DNA of 15,050 nt from Chloroflexota bacterium. GTDB taxonomy: Bacteria > Chloroflexota > Anaerolineae > Aggregatilineales > UBA2796. This document shows, in pieces, positions 1-6,779 of the stretch (position 1 is its first letter; every line of letters starts with the position of its first letter). Made by a program: the position numbers and the translations under genes. The stretch spans positions 1-15,050 of the forward strand of contig RFIM01000035.1 in the NCBI GenBank assembly GCA_003695215.1, given 5' to 3'. The notes under the pieces were generated by a model. It was not told the origin of the DNA. It did no database searches and was given only the letters and a program-made list of their open reading frames with translations.

Positions 1-53
1 GGCGTCATCTTGCCAAAGGAGATGAACGACAATGCAGCTGAGCGGCTCAGCAC

Positions 54-278
54 TTGGAGCGCATCAAACGTTTTGTGCCGACCTTCCGTTATTATCTGGA
101 TCATGCTGATCAGAACGAAGAGCTGATCGAGCGCCATGCGCGCCAACTGGCTTATAGGCAGCTGATCTCGCCTGAGAGCCTGCGCAACATGACCGATCTT
201 GAGCTAGGGCAAGTGATCGGGACACTCGGACGTCTAGAGCTGGTGCGCAGCGAATTCGAAAGATCACCTGTGAGCTAG
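54..278 (+). CDS. Small hypothetical protein, possibly a frameshifted C-terminus
   Basis: I do not recognise this 74-residue product. It is mostly charged helix, with the segments LIERHARQLAYRQL and MTDLELGQVIGTLGRLEL, and has no signal peptide or membrane segment. The start is uncertain. The in-frame TTG at 54 has only a poor GAGCGG-like site upstream. A good AAGGAG at 16-21 instead serves the ATG at 32, which is in another frame and stops after 26 codons. Frame 1 is open from the window edge through about 123 and reads plausibly up to about position 48. The real gene may therefore begin upstream and be shifted near 40-54. The stop TAG at 276-278 shares the palindrome CTAG with the stop of the converging rnhB. 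Low confidence that this is an intact gene. Confidence 0.4.
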   Translation: MERIKRFVPTFRYYLDHADQNEELIERHARQLAYRQLISPESLRNMTDLELGQVIGTLGRLELVRSEFERSPVS

Positions 279-892
279 AAGCCCGGCAGACGCGGATCGT
301 CACGCAGCGCTGTTGCCACGAACTGCGTCCGATGATAAGGACTGGCGCCGTATTGGCGCAGCGCTGCCAAATGCTCGGCTGTGCCATAGCCACAGTTGCG
401 ATCCCAGCCGTATTGCGGAAACTGCGCGTGCAGTTCTGCCATTATCTGGTCGCGCTTGACCTTGGCCACGATTGAAGCGGCTGCCACTGCTTCAAATTGC
501 TCGTCGGCGCGCACGATGCAACGCACGCGCGGCGCTTTTCTGCCCAGATTGCGCAGCTTCAGGTTGCCATCGACGATGTATTGTGCCGCCTCGAACGGAC
601 GCCAAATCAGCGCCTCAAAGGCGCTTCGATTCGCCCAGCCGATGCCGTGCGCGTTGATATCCGCCACTGAGACCACATCTATCTCAATCAGCGCCGCCCA
701 TTCATAGATGTAACGGATTGCCTCAGCGCGCTGCTTGGCAGTCATTTTCTTGGAGTCGCGGAAGGGCAAGCTAGGGAACTTCTCGGTCAGGCGGAAATTT
801 GGCGGAAAGGCGACCATCGCCGCAACGAGCGCACCTGCTAAGGCGCCGCGCCCTGCCTCATCCAGGCCGCAGACCAACAATGGCGCGTTCAT
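275..892 (-). CDS. rnhB: Ribonuclease HII
   Basis: RNase HII cuts the RNA strand of RNA/DNA hybrids and removes single ribonucleotides misincorporated in DNA. It is a cytoplasmic, metal-dependent enzyme. The 205-residue length is normal. The family motifs are present in order: GLDEAGRG with catalytic D11 and E12, DSKKM at 46-50, the third carboxylate D108 in VDGN, D130 before AAASIVAKVKRD, and the C-terminal YGWDRNCGYGT and SPYHRTQF blocks. The ATG overlaps the stop of the upstream cyclase gene as ATGA, and GGAG lies five bases before it, so translation is probably coupled to that gene. Transcription probably comes from the promoter at 2476-2505. The 3' end overlaps the converging small ORF by a few bases. 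Identification is secure. The link to a signalling gene is only positional. Confidence 0.97.
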   Translation of the reverse strand: MNAPLLVCGLDEAGRGALAGALVAAMVAFPPNFRLTEKFPSLPFRDSKKMTAKQRAEAIRYIYEWAALIEIDVVSVADINAHGIGWANRSAFEALIWRPFEAAQYIVDGNLKLRNLGRKAPRVRCIVRADEQFEAVAAASIVAKVKRDQIMAELHAQFPQYGWDRNCGYGTAEHLAALRQYGASPYHRTQFVATALRDDPRLPGF

Positions 893-2433
893 AGCAGCTC
901 CTGCACTTCGTAAACGACTGCTGAGCTGCGCCGACTGCGCAGTTGCACCTCGCCCAGCCTGCGCGAGACTATGCGATTGCCTAACTGCACAAGCGCATTC
1001 TCTTCAATCAAAATTTGCCCTGCGCGCGCGCTCTCTTGCAGGCGATAGGCTAAATTCACAGGCTCGCCGACGGCAGCATAAGCTGCAGCTGAGCCAACGC
1101 CAACCGTGCCGACCAATGCCTCGCCACGGGCTACGCCAATGGCAAAAGCGAGCATCTCAGTGCCGTGCTGCGCGCCGAAACGCGCGGTTTCTTGCTGTAA
1201 TGCCAGCGCAGCCTGCACTGCGCGCAGAGTGTGGTCAGGCAGGTTGTGCGGCGCGTTGAAGAGCGCCATGACGGTATCGCCACTAGCGCGATCAAGCTGA
1301 GCGCCGTGCTTCGTGAGCGTCTCAGCGGCGAGCGATAGGTAGGCGTTCAACAAGCGAAGCGCCTGCTCAGGGCGCTGCTGCTCGGCAAGGGCGCTGAAGC
1401 CGCGCAAATCGGCGACCAGCACGCTGATCTCGCGGCGCGCCGCGCTATCCGCTTCTGGCAGTTGAGCGCTGCGGCCGATAGCATTGGGCATGGCTTGCGC
1501 CTTGAGTGTCTCCAGGGCGTGATAGTTGCGCGCATTCTCAATGGCTATGGCAGCGTAATCGCCTAGAGCTGAGAGCAGCGCGGCGTCGTTATCGGTGAAT
1601 TGGCGCGTGTTCGCCGTCAAATTCTCAGCGTTTAGCACACCGATGACTGTGTTGCCGATCAGCAGCGGCACGTAGAGCGTGGCAAAAGGCGCATTCGGGT
1701 TCGCCTGACGCAACGGCTCCAGTTGCTGCGCATTCAGGAGGATATAACGCGCTGTGCTGATAGCGCGTTCTGCCAGGCGATCCTGAAGCGTCTCAGCCGC
1801 GTTTTGGGCGTTTTGTTCGCCACGCGGCCTGATGGCGCGCAGCACAAGCGCGCCGTTTTCGACCAGGATCAGGCGCGCCTGCTCGGCGTTGGTCAGGCTG
1901 ATGGCTGCTTCGGTGATGCGGCGCAGCAGCTGCGGCAAGTCCAACAGCGCCGTCACGCTTTTGCCAATGCTGTAGAGCGTGTTCAGCTCCTTGATGCGCG
2001 TGTGCAGCTCGCGGTTGGCATTCATCAGGCGCATCGTGAGCGCTTCTTTCTCGCGGCGCAGGCGCACTTCAGCCAAGCTGCGCTCGATTGCGCTCAGCAT
2101 TTCTTCAGCCGTGTAAGGCTTTTTGAGATAGTCGCGCACGCCCATACGAAAGACTTCCACGGCAATATCTTCGGAGCCGTGAAAGGTCATCAGGATGACA
2201 GGAATGTCCAAGCGTTCGCGCTGGAGCGCCTCAAGCACGCCCATGCCATCAAGGCGCGGCATTTGCAGGTCGAGCAGGATCAGATCAGGTGGATCGCGGC
2301 GCACGATCTCAAGGCATTCCACGCCGTCGCGCGCTTCTTGCACCCGATATTCGTTTGGCTGCAGGATGTATTTGATGATGAATTCGCGGTTTTCGCGCCC
2401 GTCATCTACGACGAGAATACGTTCGTTTGCCAC
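889..2433 (-). CDS. Response regulator with GAF and class III nucleotide cyclase domains
   Basis: This is a 514-residue cytoplasmic signalling protein. Residues 4-120 form a receiver domain with acidic pocket D10/D11, phospho-acceptor D55, T83 and K105. A helical linker (about 118-155) leads to a GAF domain (about 155-302) and a class III cyclase domain (about 334-465). The cyclase keeps both metal aspartates (D342 in VADLRGFS, D386 in SGDTVMALF) and the transition-state pair N460/R464 in VNLAYR. The substrate-selecting positions are changed: R382 replaces the usual Lys and A453 replaces Asp or Thr. It presumably makes a cyclic nucleotide in response to phosphorylation by a partner kinase, but product and activity are uncertain. 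The GTG start at 2433 is chosen over the ATG at 2505 because AAAGGG at 2440-2445 is six bases away and the ATG lies inside the -35 box. It is followed by overlapping rnhB. Confidence 0.93.
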   Translation of the reverse strand: MANERILVVDDGRENREFIIKYILQPNEYRVQEARDGVECLEIVRRDPPDLILLDLQMPRLDGMGVLEALQRERLDIPVILMTFHGSEDIAVEVFRMGVRDYLKKPYTAEEMLSAIERSLAEVRLRREKEALTMRLMNANRELHTRIKELNTLYSIGKSVTALLDLPQLLRRITEAAISLTNAEQARLILVENGALVLRAIRPRGEQNAQNAAETLQDRLAERAISTARYILLNAQQLEPLRQANPNAPFATLYVPLLIGNTVIGVLNAENLTANTRQFTDNDAALLSALGDYAAIAIENARNYHALETLKAQAMPNAIGRSAQLPEADSAARREISVLVADLRGFSALAEQQRPEQALRLLNAYLSLAAETLTKHGAQLDRASGDTVMALFNAPHNLPDHTLRAVQAALALQQETARFGAQHGTEMLAFAIGVARGEALVGTVGVGSAAAYAAVGEPVNLAYRLQESARAGQILIEENALVQLGNRIVSRRLGEVQLRSRRSSAVVYEVQELL

Positions 2434-2475
2434 AACACGCCCTTTGCGCGCTCGTGAAGCTCTATTATTGCTACC

Positions 2476-2505
2476 AGTATATGCAATCTGCTGGGCTTGC
2501 GGCAA
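2476..2505 (-). promoter_or_regulatory. Sigma-A-type promoter of the cyclase-rnhB unit
   Basis: On the minus strand TTGCCG (2505-2500) and TATACT (2481-2476) are separated by 18 bases, matching the consensus at four and five of six positions. Transcription would start near 2469, about 36 bases before the GTG at 2433. This makes the cyclase-rnhB pair separable from the membrane genes upstream. Confidence 0.5.
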
Positions 2506-2540
2506 GGCACAACTTTAGCAGCTTCGCTCAAGATGCCCGA

Positions 2541-3392
2541 TCAATCGCCTGCTTGCGCTGAGCGCATCATCGCCTTCAATGCCCAAGCGCATATTTGCCG
2601 ATACACGCCATAGAACAAGTAATAAGCCAGCGCCAAATATAGGATCGGCAGAAAGCAGATCAGGGCGCTATCTAAGCTGAACAGCGCGCCTTGCGCCGAC
2701 CAGCTGATGATCAAGAATACTTGCATCAGCCGAAGGCTGAAAGCGATGCCAATGGCGAGGAAATTTGCAGCGCTTTCATCTCGTGTGCGCAGCGCCGTGA
2801 CGAAGCTCAGCGCCACCATGGCGCGCATCCGCGTGATCGGCTCGCGGACATACAGAAAGCCTAGCGCCAAGAACAGCGCCAAGATCATCCAGCCTGAGAG
2901 CACCAAGAAAAGCAGCCCTTGCTCAAGAGTCAGGCCTAAGCCCAAGATAGGGAAGATCAGCGCTGCTACGATGAAATGCCGTGTTGCAGTCTCCATCAAC
3001 AGCCAGCGCCACGCGCGCAGCTGCGCGTTCAGATACTTGCCTTCAACTAGCACAACAGATGGCAACAGAGTCAGGCGCAACGCTTCCCAGAATTCGCCGC
3101 GCACTTCAGCGCTAGAGCGCGCCGCCAGGATGTACGCGATATCCGCGCCAAAGCTAAGCACGTAAGCAAGCACACAGCCGATCAGCCATAGTGGCCAATG
3201 GGCGAAGAATGCGTTGCGGCTGAAGAGCGTAGGAATTGCGAACAGCAACGCCAAGCCATAGGCGCCGAGCTGCAAGCGCCAGCTGAAGCGCTTGAAGATA
3301 GCCTGCGAGCCGTGCTCGTGCTTGATTGCGAGCCACAAAACAGGGTTGAAGCGCGACTCAGCGAAAACTTCATCCAGGTCTCTATTGAACAA
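2541..3392 (-). CDS. Multi-pass membrane protein, ABC-2-permease-like (paralogue B)
   Basis: This 283-residue integral membrane protein has about six hydrophobic segments (near residues 42-56, 66-86, 142-160, 162-182, 208-232 and 240-265). The start is a TTG with GGAAGG eight bases upstream. The N-terminal NPVLWLAIKHEHG, and a central block with AD84, FWEALRL, LLP, GKY120 and AQLRAWR (123-129), resemble ABC-2-type permeases, whose cytoplasmic segment before a helix often reads like GTWDLLRLTPL. That is pattern inference, and no ATPase partner is encoded nearby. The protein is paralogous to the gene at 3408-4247, which ends 15 bases upstream. The two are probably co-transcribed and may form a heterodimeric membrane complex. 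No substrate can be named. Confidence 0.8.
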   Translation of the reverse strand: MFNRDLDEVFAESRFNPVLWLAIKHEHGSQAIFKRFSWRLQLGAYGLALLFAIPTLFSRNAFFAHWPLWLIGCVLAYVLSFGADIAYILAARSSAEVRGEFWEALRLTLLPSVVLVEGKYLNAQLRAWRWLLMETATRHFIVAALIFPILGLGLTLEQGLLFLVLSGWMILALFLALGFLYVREPITRMRAMVALSFVTALRTRDESAANFLAIGIAFSLRLMQVFLIISWSAQGALFSLDSALICFLPILYLALAYYLFYGVYRQICAWALKAMMRSAQAGD

Positions 3393-3407
3393 TCCGCGAT
3401 CCTTCCC

Positions 3408-4247
3408 TCAAGCTGCAGCACTGCCAATCCGCTTGACAAAGCGCTGTAAAGTCATTGCTGCCGCGCGCTCATAAAAGAAGCATGTGCCACCTGTAGCTGC
3501 TAGAGCGCACAGCGGCATGCCGCACAAAAAGCTGAGTGTGAACGCGCTCTGGAGCGCGAGCAACAGCAGGATGCCGCAAGTTGCTAGGAAAGCCGCTTGC
3601 GCGACATGCAAGCCGATCGCGCTCAGCGCCGCAACGATCATGGCATTAATCGGCTTGTTGAAGAGCAGCGCCGATAGCAAGCTAAGGCTTATCACGGCTC
3701 GCGCTCGCCACCACACTTCCAGCCAGTACAGGCTTGCTAGGATGACTCCTGTGATGGTCAGCGTGAGCGCTAGCGAAATGCCTGTGCGCACGAACGGCAA
3801 GACGATCAAGGTCAGCACAGCTGCGCGTATGGCAAACTCAAGCGCGATCACGCGCCATGCCCGCAATTGTGCCAGCGCATACTTAGCCGAGGCAATGCTT
3901 TGCGCAGGCAGGTGCGAAAGGCGCAATAAATCCCATGTGCCTTGCGCCAACTCTTGCTGCACAACTTTGACAGCTTCCATCACGTAGAAGACATCAGCGG
4001 CAAGCGTGGCCATCAGCGAAGCGAGAGCGAGCATCGCCAACACGTTGAGATAGACGTCTGAGGCCTCTGTGCCCGAAGTGAGCATCACAAAGAGCCACCA
4101 TGCCGCGGCCGCGCCAATGCCGCCGATAAGCATGAGGCGCGCATCGCGGTGCAGGCGCGTCGGGCAAAAGTGCCGCGTGTTCAGCTGATAGAGCGGATTC
4201 AGCGTCGGATAGATGAGTTGCCTGAGAAAATACTCGATCATAGGCAT
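3408..4247 (-). CDS. Multi-pass membrane protein, ABC-2-permease-like (paralogue A)
   Basis: This 279-residue membrane protein has hydrophobic stretches near residues 39-56, 66-88, 140-158, 160-176, 200-232 and 236-256. The central block reads AADVFY (83-88), QELAQGTWDLLRL, HLP, AKYALAQLRAWR (121-132), E137 and R141. This matches the paralogue at 2541-3392 position by position: AD..Y, W.(L/A)LRL, LP, KY..AQLRAWR, E.A.R. The GTWDLLRL phrase is familiar from ABC-2-type permeases, so a transport role is possible, but no ATP-binding subunit is in the window. The ATG at 4247 has GGAG about eight bases upstream. It is first of a two-gene minus-strand unit and divergent from the LCP gene. The function is unknown. 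Confidence 0.8.
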   Translation of the reverse strand: MPMIEYFLRQLIYPTLNPLYQLNTRHFCPTRLHRDARLMLIGGIGAAAAWWLFVMLTSGTEASDVYLNVLAMLALASLMATLAADVFYVMEAVKVVQQELAQGTWDLLRLSHLPAQSIASAKYALAQLRAWRVIALEFAIRAAVLTLIVLPFVRTGISLALTLTITGVILASLYWLEVWWRARAVISLSLLSALLFNKPINAMIVAALSAIGLHVAQAAFLATCGILLLLALQSAFTLSFLCGMPLCALAATGGTCFFYERAAAMTLQRFVKRIGSAAA

Positions 4248-4365
4248 CCATAGGTCTCCAAAGGTGCATTCGAGATCGCGCTAATTTTTCAGCATTGACA
4301 AGCGCATCAACTCTACAGCCTTTGTGTTAAGCCCTGTCATCCAGGCAGATTTTGCGCCAGAAAAG

Positions 4366-4371
4366 TATAAT
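4366..4371 (+). promoter_or_regulatory. TATAAT -10 box for the LCP gene
   Basis: A perfect TATAAT lies 37 bases before the GTG at 4408. No convincing -35 box lies 16-18 bases upstream. If it is used, transcription starts near 4378, which excludes the in-frame GTG at 4324 as the start codon. Confidence 0.35.
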
Positions 4372-4407
4372 TGCATCCATCTACATCAAGTGGTGAGTGC
4401 TGAGAGC

Positions 4408-6006
4408 GTGAGACGTCTCGCAGGCTTAATAACGCTATTCATTGTCTCAAGCGCTCTGATAGCGTTGTTTAGCGCACTGTGGATGCAACAACAGGCCTCC
4501 GATCAAGCGCTGCAGCTCGAGCGAGCTGCAGGCACACGCGCTGCGTTGCAGCTGACGCTTGCTGCGCCGACTGCGACGTTCGCCATCACGCGCTTGGCGC
4601 CTACGCTGCCGCCGACCTGGACGCCAACACACACGCTCACAGCCAGCCCGACTTTCACTATCTCGCCGACGCGCACGCCAAGCGCTACACGCACGCCGAC
4701 GCGCACACGCACCTTCACGCCGAGTGCCACGTTCACTGCCTCGCGTACTTTTACGCCAAGCCACACACCGACTGTCACCTTGACGCCGAGCATCACGCCT
4801 TTGCCAACAGATACACCCTTGCCGCCTACCCCAGAGCCAGGCGCCATGCCGCCTATCGATGTGGGCGCCTACGATCTATTCAACATCCTGCTGATCGGCA
4901 ACGATAGGCGCTCGAACGCGGTAGATTACCGCACTGATACGCTCGTGATCGTGAGCGTGAACCGCACCACGGGCAGCGTCAGCCTGCTCTCCTTGCCACG
5001 CGATTTGTACGTCTACATCCCTAAGTACGGCTATGACCGCATCAACACAGCCAGCTTGTGGGGCGATCTGTACAAGCTGAACGGCGGCGGCATCGCTACG
5101 CTGATCGCCGCTGTGCGCTACAACCTAGGCATCCGCATCGATCGCTACGCGCAGGTGAACTTCGAGGGCTTCAAGACGATCGTTGATCGGCTAGATGGCA
5201 TCGAGATCGTAGTGGATTGTCCGATCACGGATTATCGGCTGCGCGAAGGCGCCAATCCGAATGTGTTGGCCAATTATCGGCCGTTCACGCTCCAGGTCGG
5301 CGTCCATCGCATGAACGGCGATCTAGCGCTGTGGTACGTCCGTTCGCGCAACGGCACTAGCGACTTTGACCGCAATCGCCGTCAGCAAGCGATGCTGCGC
5401 GCCATCTTCCAAGCAGTGCGCGAGCGCGGTCAGCTCAATCAGTTGCCCGCTTTGTGGAGCGATTTGAGCGCAATCGTCAAAACGGACCTGACCCTGGCTG
5501 ATCTCTTGAGTCTAGTGCCGATCGCGCTCAATTTGGAGAATCTGAACTTGCGCAGCTATTTCATCAGCCCACAACAAGTCACTAGCTGGCAGACGCCACA
5601 AGGCGCCGCCGTCCTTGTGCCCAACCGCGAGGCCATTCGCGCTGAGCTGATCAAATTCCTCACGCCGCCGACCGCTAACACCCTTTTGCGCGAACAACCG
5701 ACTGTGGCAATTTATAACGGCAGCGGCAACGCCGATTGGGATCGTGTGGCGGCTGAGCGCCTGGCTTGGGAAGGCTTTGCGCCGCAAGCAATGGGCGAGA
5801 GCGCCTATACACCTGTAACGCGCCTTTATGACCACACTGGCGGCGCTAAGCCTAGCAGCCTGCGCTTGCTGCTGCGCACCTTGAATCTGAGCGCTAAGGA
5901 CGTGATCGATCAGCCTGATCCAAATGCGGATACAGACTTTAAAGTCGTGCTTGGAACAAACTACAAGCCTTGCACGTTTAACCGCTATGGTGTAAACTTA
6001 CCTTGA
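4408..6006 (+). CDS. LytR-CpsA-Psr family glycopolymer transferase with Thr/Pro stalk
   Basis: LCP proteins transfer lipid-linked glycopolymers onto peptidoglycan or other acceptors outside the membrane. This protein has an N-terminal anchor (residues 4-26 from the GTG at 4408) and a stalk of Thr-Pro repeats (about 63-147). The LCP domain (about 155-391) contains ILLIGNDRR, YRTDTLVI, the SLPRD motif and the arginine-rich VRSRNGTSDFDRNRRQQ. A LytR C-terminal domain (about 432-525) contains VAIYNGSG. Catalytic-site Arg and Asp positions are intact. The start is uncertain: GTGs at 4324, 4390, 4393 and 4408 share the frame. I prefer 4408 because RRLAG then begins a normal signal anchor and a TATAAT lies upstream. 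The metallophosphoesterase follows after 36 bases, probably in the same transcript. The long stalk suggests a thick wall or surface layer to be crossed. Confidence 0.93.
   Translation: MRRLAGLITLFIVSSALIALFSALWMQQQASDQALQLERAAGTRAALQLTLAAPTATFAITRLAPTLPPTWTPTHTLTASPTFTISPTRTPSATRTPTRTRTFTPSATFTASRTFTPSHTPTVTLTPSITPLPTDTPLPPTPEPGAMPPIDVGAYDLFNILLIGNDRRSNAVDYRTDTLVIVSVNRTTGSVSLLSLPRDLYVYIPKYGYDRINTASLWGDLYKLNGGGIATLIAAVRYNLGIRIDRYAQVNFEGFKTIVDRLDGIEIVVDCPITDYRLREGANPNVLANYRPFTLQVGVHRMNGDLALWYVRSRNGTSDFDRNRRQQAMLRAIFQAVRERGQLNQLPALWSDLSAIVKTDLTLADLLSLVPIALNLENLNLRSYFISPQQVTSWQTPQGAAVLVPNREAIRAELIKFLTPPTANTLLREQPTVAIYNGSGNADWDRVAAERLAWEGFAPQAMGESAYTPVTRLYDHTGGAKPSSLRLLLRTLNLSAKDVIDQPDPNADTDFKVVLGTNYKPCTFNRYGVNLP
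4620..4840 (+). repeat. Degenerate tandem repeat encoding the Thr/Pro stalk
   Basis: Imperfect units of the type ACGCCGACGCGCACG repeat through this interval and encode TPT, TRT, TFT and TPS steps. The repeat stays in frame and lies between the membrane anchor and the LCP domain, so it probably evolves in length by slippage without damaging either. Confidence 0.7.
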
Positions 6007-6042
6007 ACTTGTACCTTAAAGCCTAATTGGCGATTTGTAACA

Positions 6043-6699
6043 ATGAAGATAGGCTTGATAGCAGATATTCATGCCGACCTAGAGGCACTTGATCTAGCGC
6101 TGATGCTGATCGAGCAACATGGCGCACAGCAGATTCTATGCGCCGGCGATCTGATAGACAAAGGCAAGCATGGCGATGCTGTAGTCCAGCGCATTCGCGC
6201 TTTGCAGATACCCTGCGTAGCAGGCAACCACGATAGCATAGCTCGAGCGACACAAGAATGGTATCAGCGTGCTGATCCGCTCTTTGTGCCGAACCACTTG
6301 CTGCTGCAGCCCGAGAGCATCGCTTTCTTAGAAACTCTGCCTCACTCATTAGTGATCGAAATCTCTGGCCTCAACATCCTGCTGACACATGCCACGCCGT
6401 GGCGCAACGACATCTACTTGCGCCCGAGTGCGCCACGAACGCTCTTTGAGCAGGTTGCTGAGGCCGCAAAGGCGCAACAGGCACAGGTTGTTGTGCTAGG
6501 CCACACGCACATTCCGATGCAAGCCTACGTTGGCGATGTGCTGATCGTCAATCCTGGCTCTGTGTGCGGTATGCACGCGCAAGGTAGCCGCACATGTGGC
6601 ATTTTGTATCTGCCCGAGCGGCGCTTCCAGGTCTTCGACCTTGATTTCGGAATGCCTGTGCGCAAGACGCGCCCTGTGCACAATTATCTTGAGGCGTGA
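6043..6699 (+). CDS. Metallophosphoesterase, YfcE/MJ0936-like phosphodiesterase
   Basis: This is a 218-residue calcineurin-like phosphoesterase, soluble, with no signal peptide. The two-metal motifs are all present: D8 and H10 in IADIH, D36 in AGDL, N62/H63/D64 in AGNHDS, H116 in LLTHATP, and H154/H156 in LGHTHIP, followed by IVNPGSV typical of the YfcE/MJ0936 group. Members hydrolyse phosphodiesters and model substrates; the physiological substrate is usually unknown. The length is slightly above the roughly 165-200 residues common for this group because of a helical insertion around 70-105. It follows the LCP gene with a 36-base gap and no clear promoter or strong ribosome binding site. It converges on the F0 operon, and the hairpin at 6723-6746 lies between them. 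The family call is secure and the substrate is not. Confidence 0.92.
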   Translation: MKIGLIADIHADLEALDLALMLIEQHGAQQILCAGDLIDKGKHGDAVVQRIRALQIPCVAGNHDSIARATQEWYQRADPLFVPNHLLLQPESIAFLETLPHSLVIEISGLNILLTHATPWRNDIYLRPSAPRTLFEQVAEAAKAQQAQVVVLGHTHIPMQAYVGDVLIVNPGSVCGMHAQGSRTCGILYLPERRFQVFDLDFGMPVRKTRPVHNYLEA

Positions 6700-6716
6700 G
6701 CACTGGGCGCTTCTAA

Positions 6717-6746
6717 ACACAAAGGGCGAGTTTCGCCACTCGCCCT
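6717..6746 (-). terminator. Terminator of the F0 operon
   Basis: The arms AGGGCGAG (6723-6730) and CTCGCCCT (6739-6746) form a perfect 8-bp stem with an 8-base loop. On the minus strand TT and then GTGTTT follow the stem. It sits 34 bases beyond the atpF stop and also downstream of the converging phosphoesterase, so it may work in both directions, better for the minus strand. Confidence 0.65.
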
Positions 6747-6779
6747 GATTTGCCATACACGCTTGCGTGCTTGTGTGCT

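Noticed and set aside
1723..2457. Open frame of 244 codons on the plus strand inside the cyclase gene
   Set aside because: Lies opposite conserved REC and GAF codons, gives a His/Gln/Ala-rich product with no domain, and has no start signals. A shadow of high-GC coding DNA.
4295..4323. TTGACA on the plus strand (4295-4300), and the overlapping TTGTCA on the minus strand, between the divergent LCP and membrane genes
   Set aside because: No acceptable -10 box lies 16-18 bases downstream on either strand (GCCTTT on plus, CGATCT on minus), so these are not called as promoters.
4503..4847. Long open frame on the minus strand opposite the LCP stalk, rich in Val/Gly
   Set aside because: It is the antisense reading of the Thr/Pro repeat. 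Its periodic VGV pattern follows from the repeat, and it has no ribosome binding site.
6758..6769. Small palindrome CACGC-TT-GCGTG between the terminator and the atpF stop
   Set aside because: Loop of two bases and no T run; the hairpin at 6723-6746 is the better terminator.
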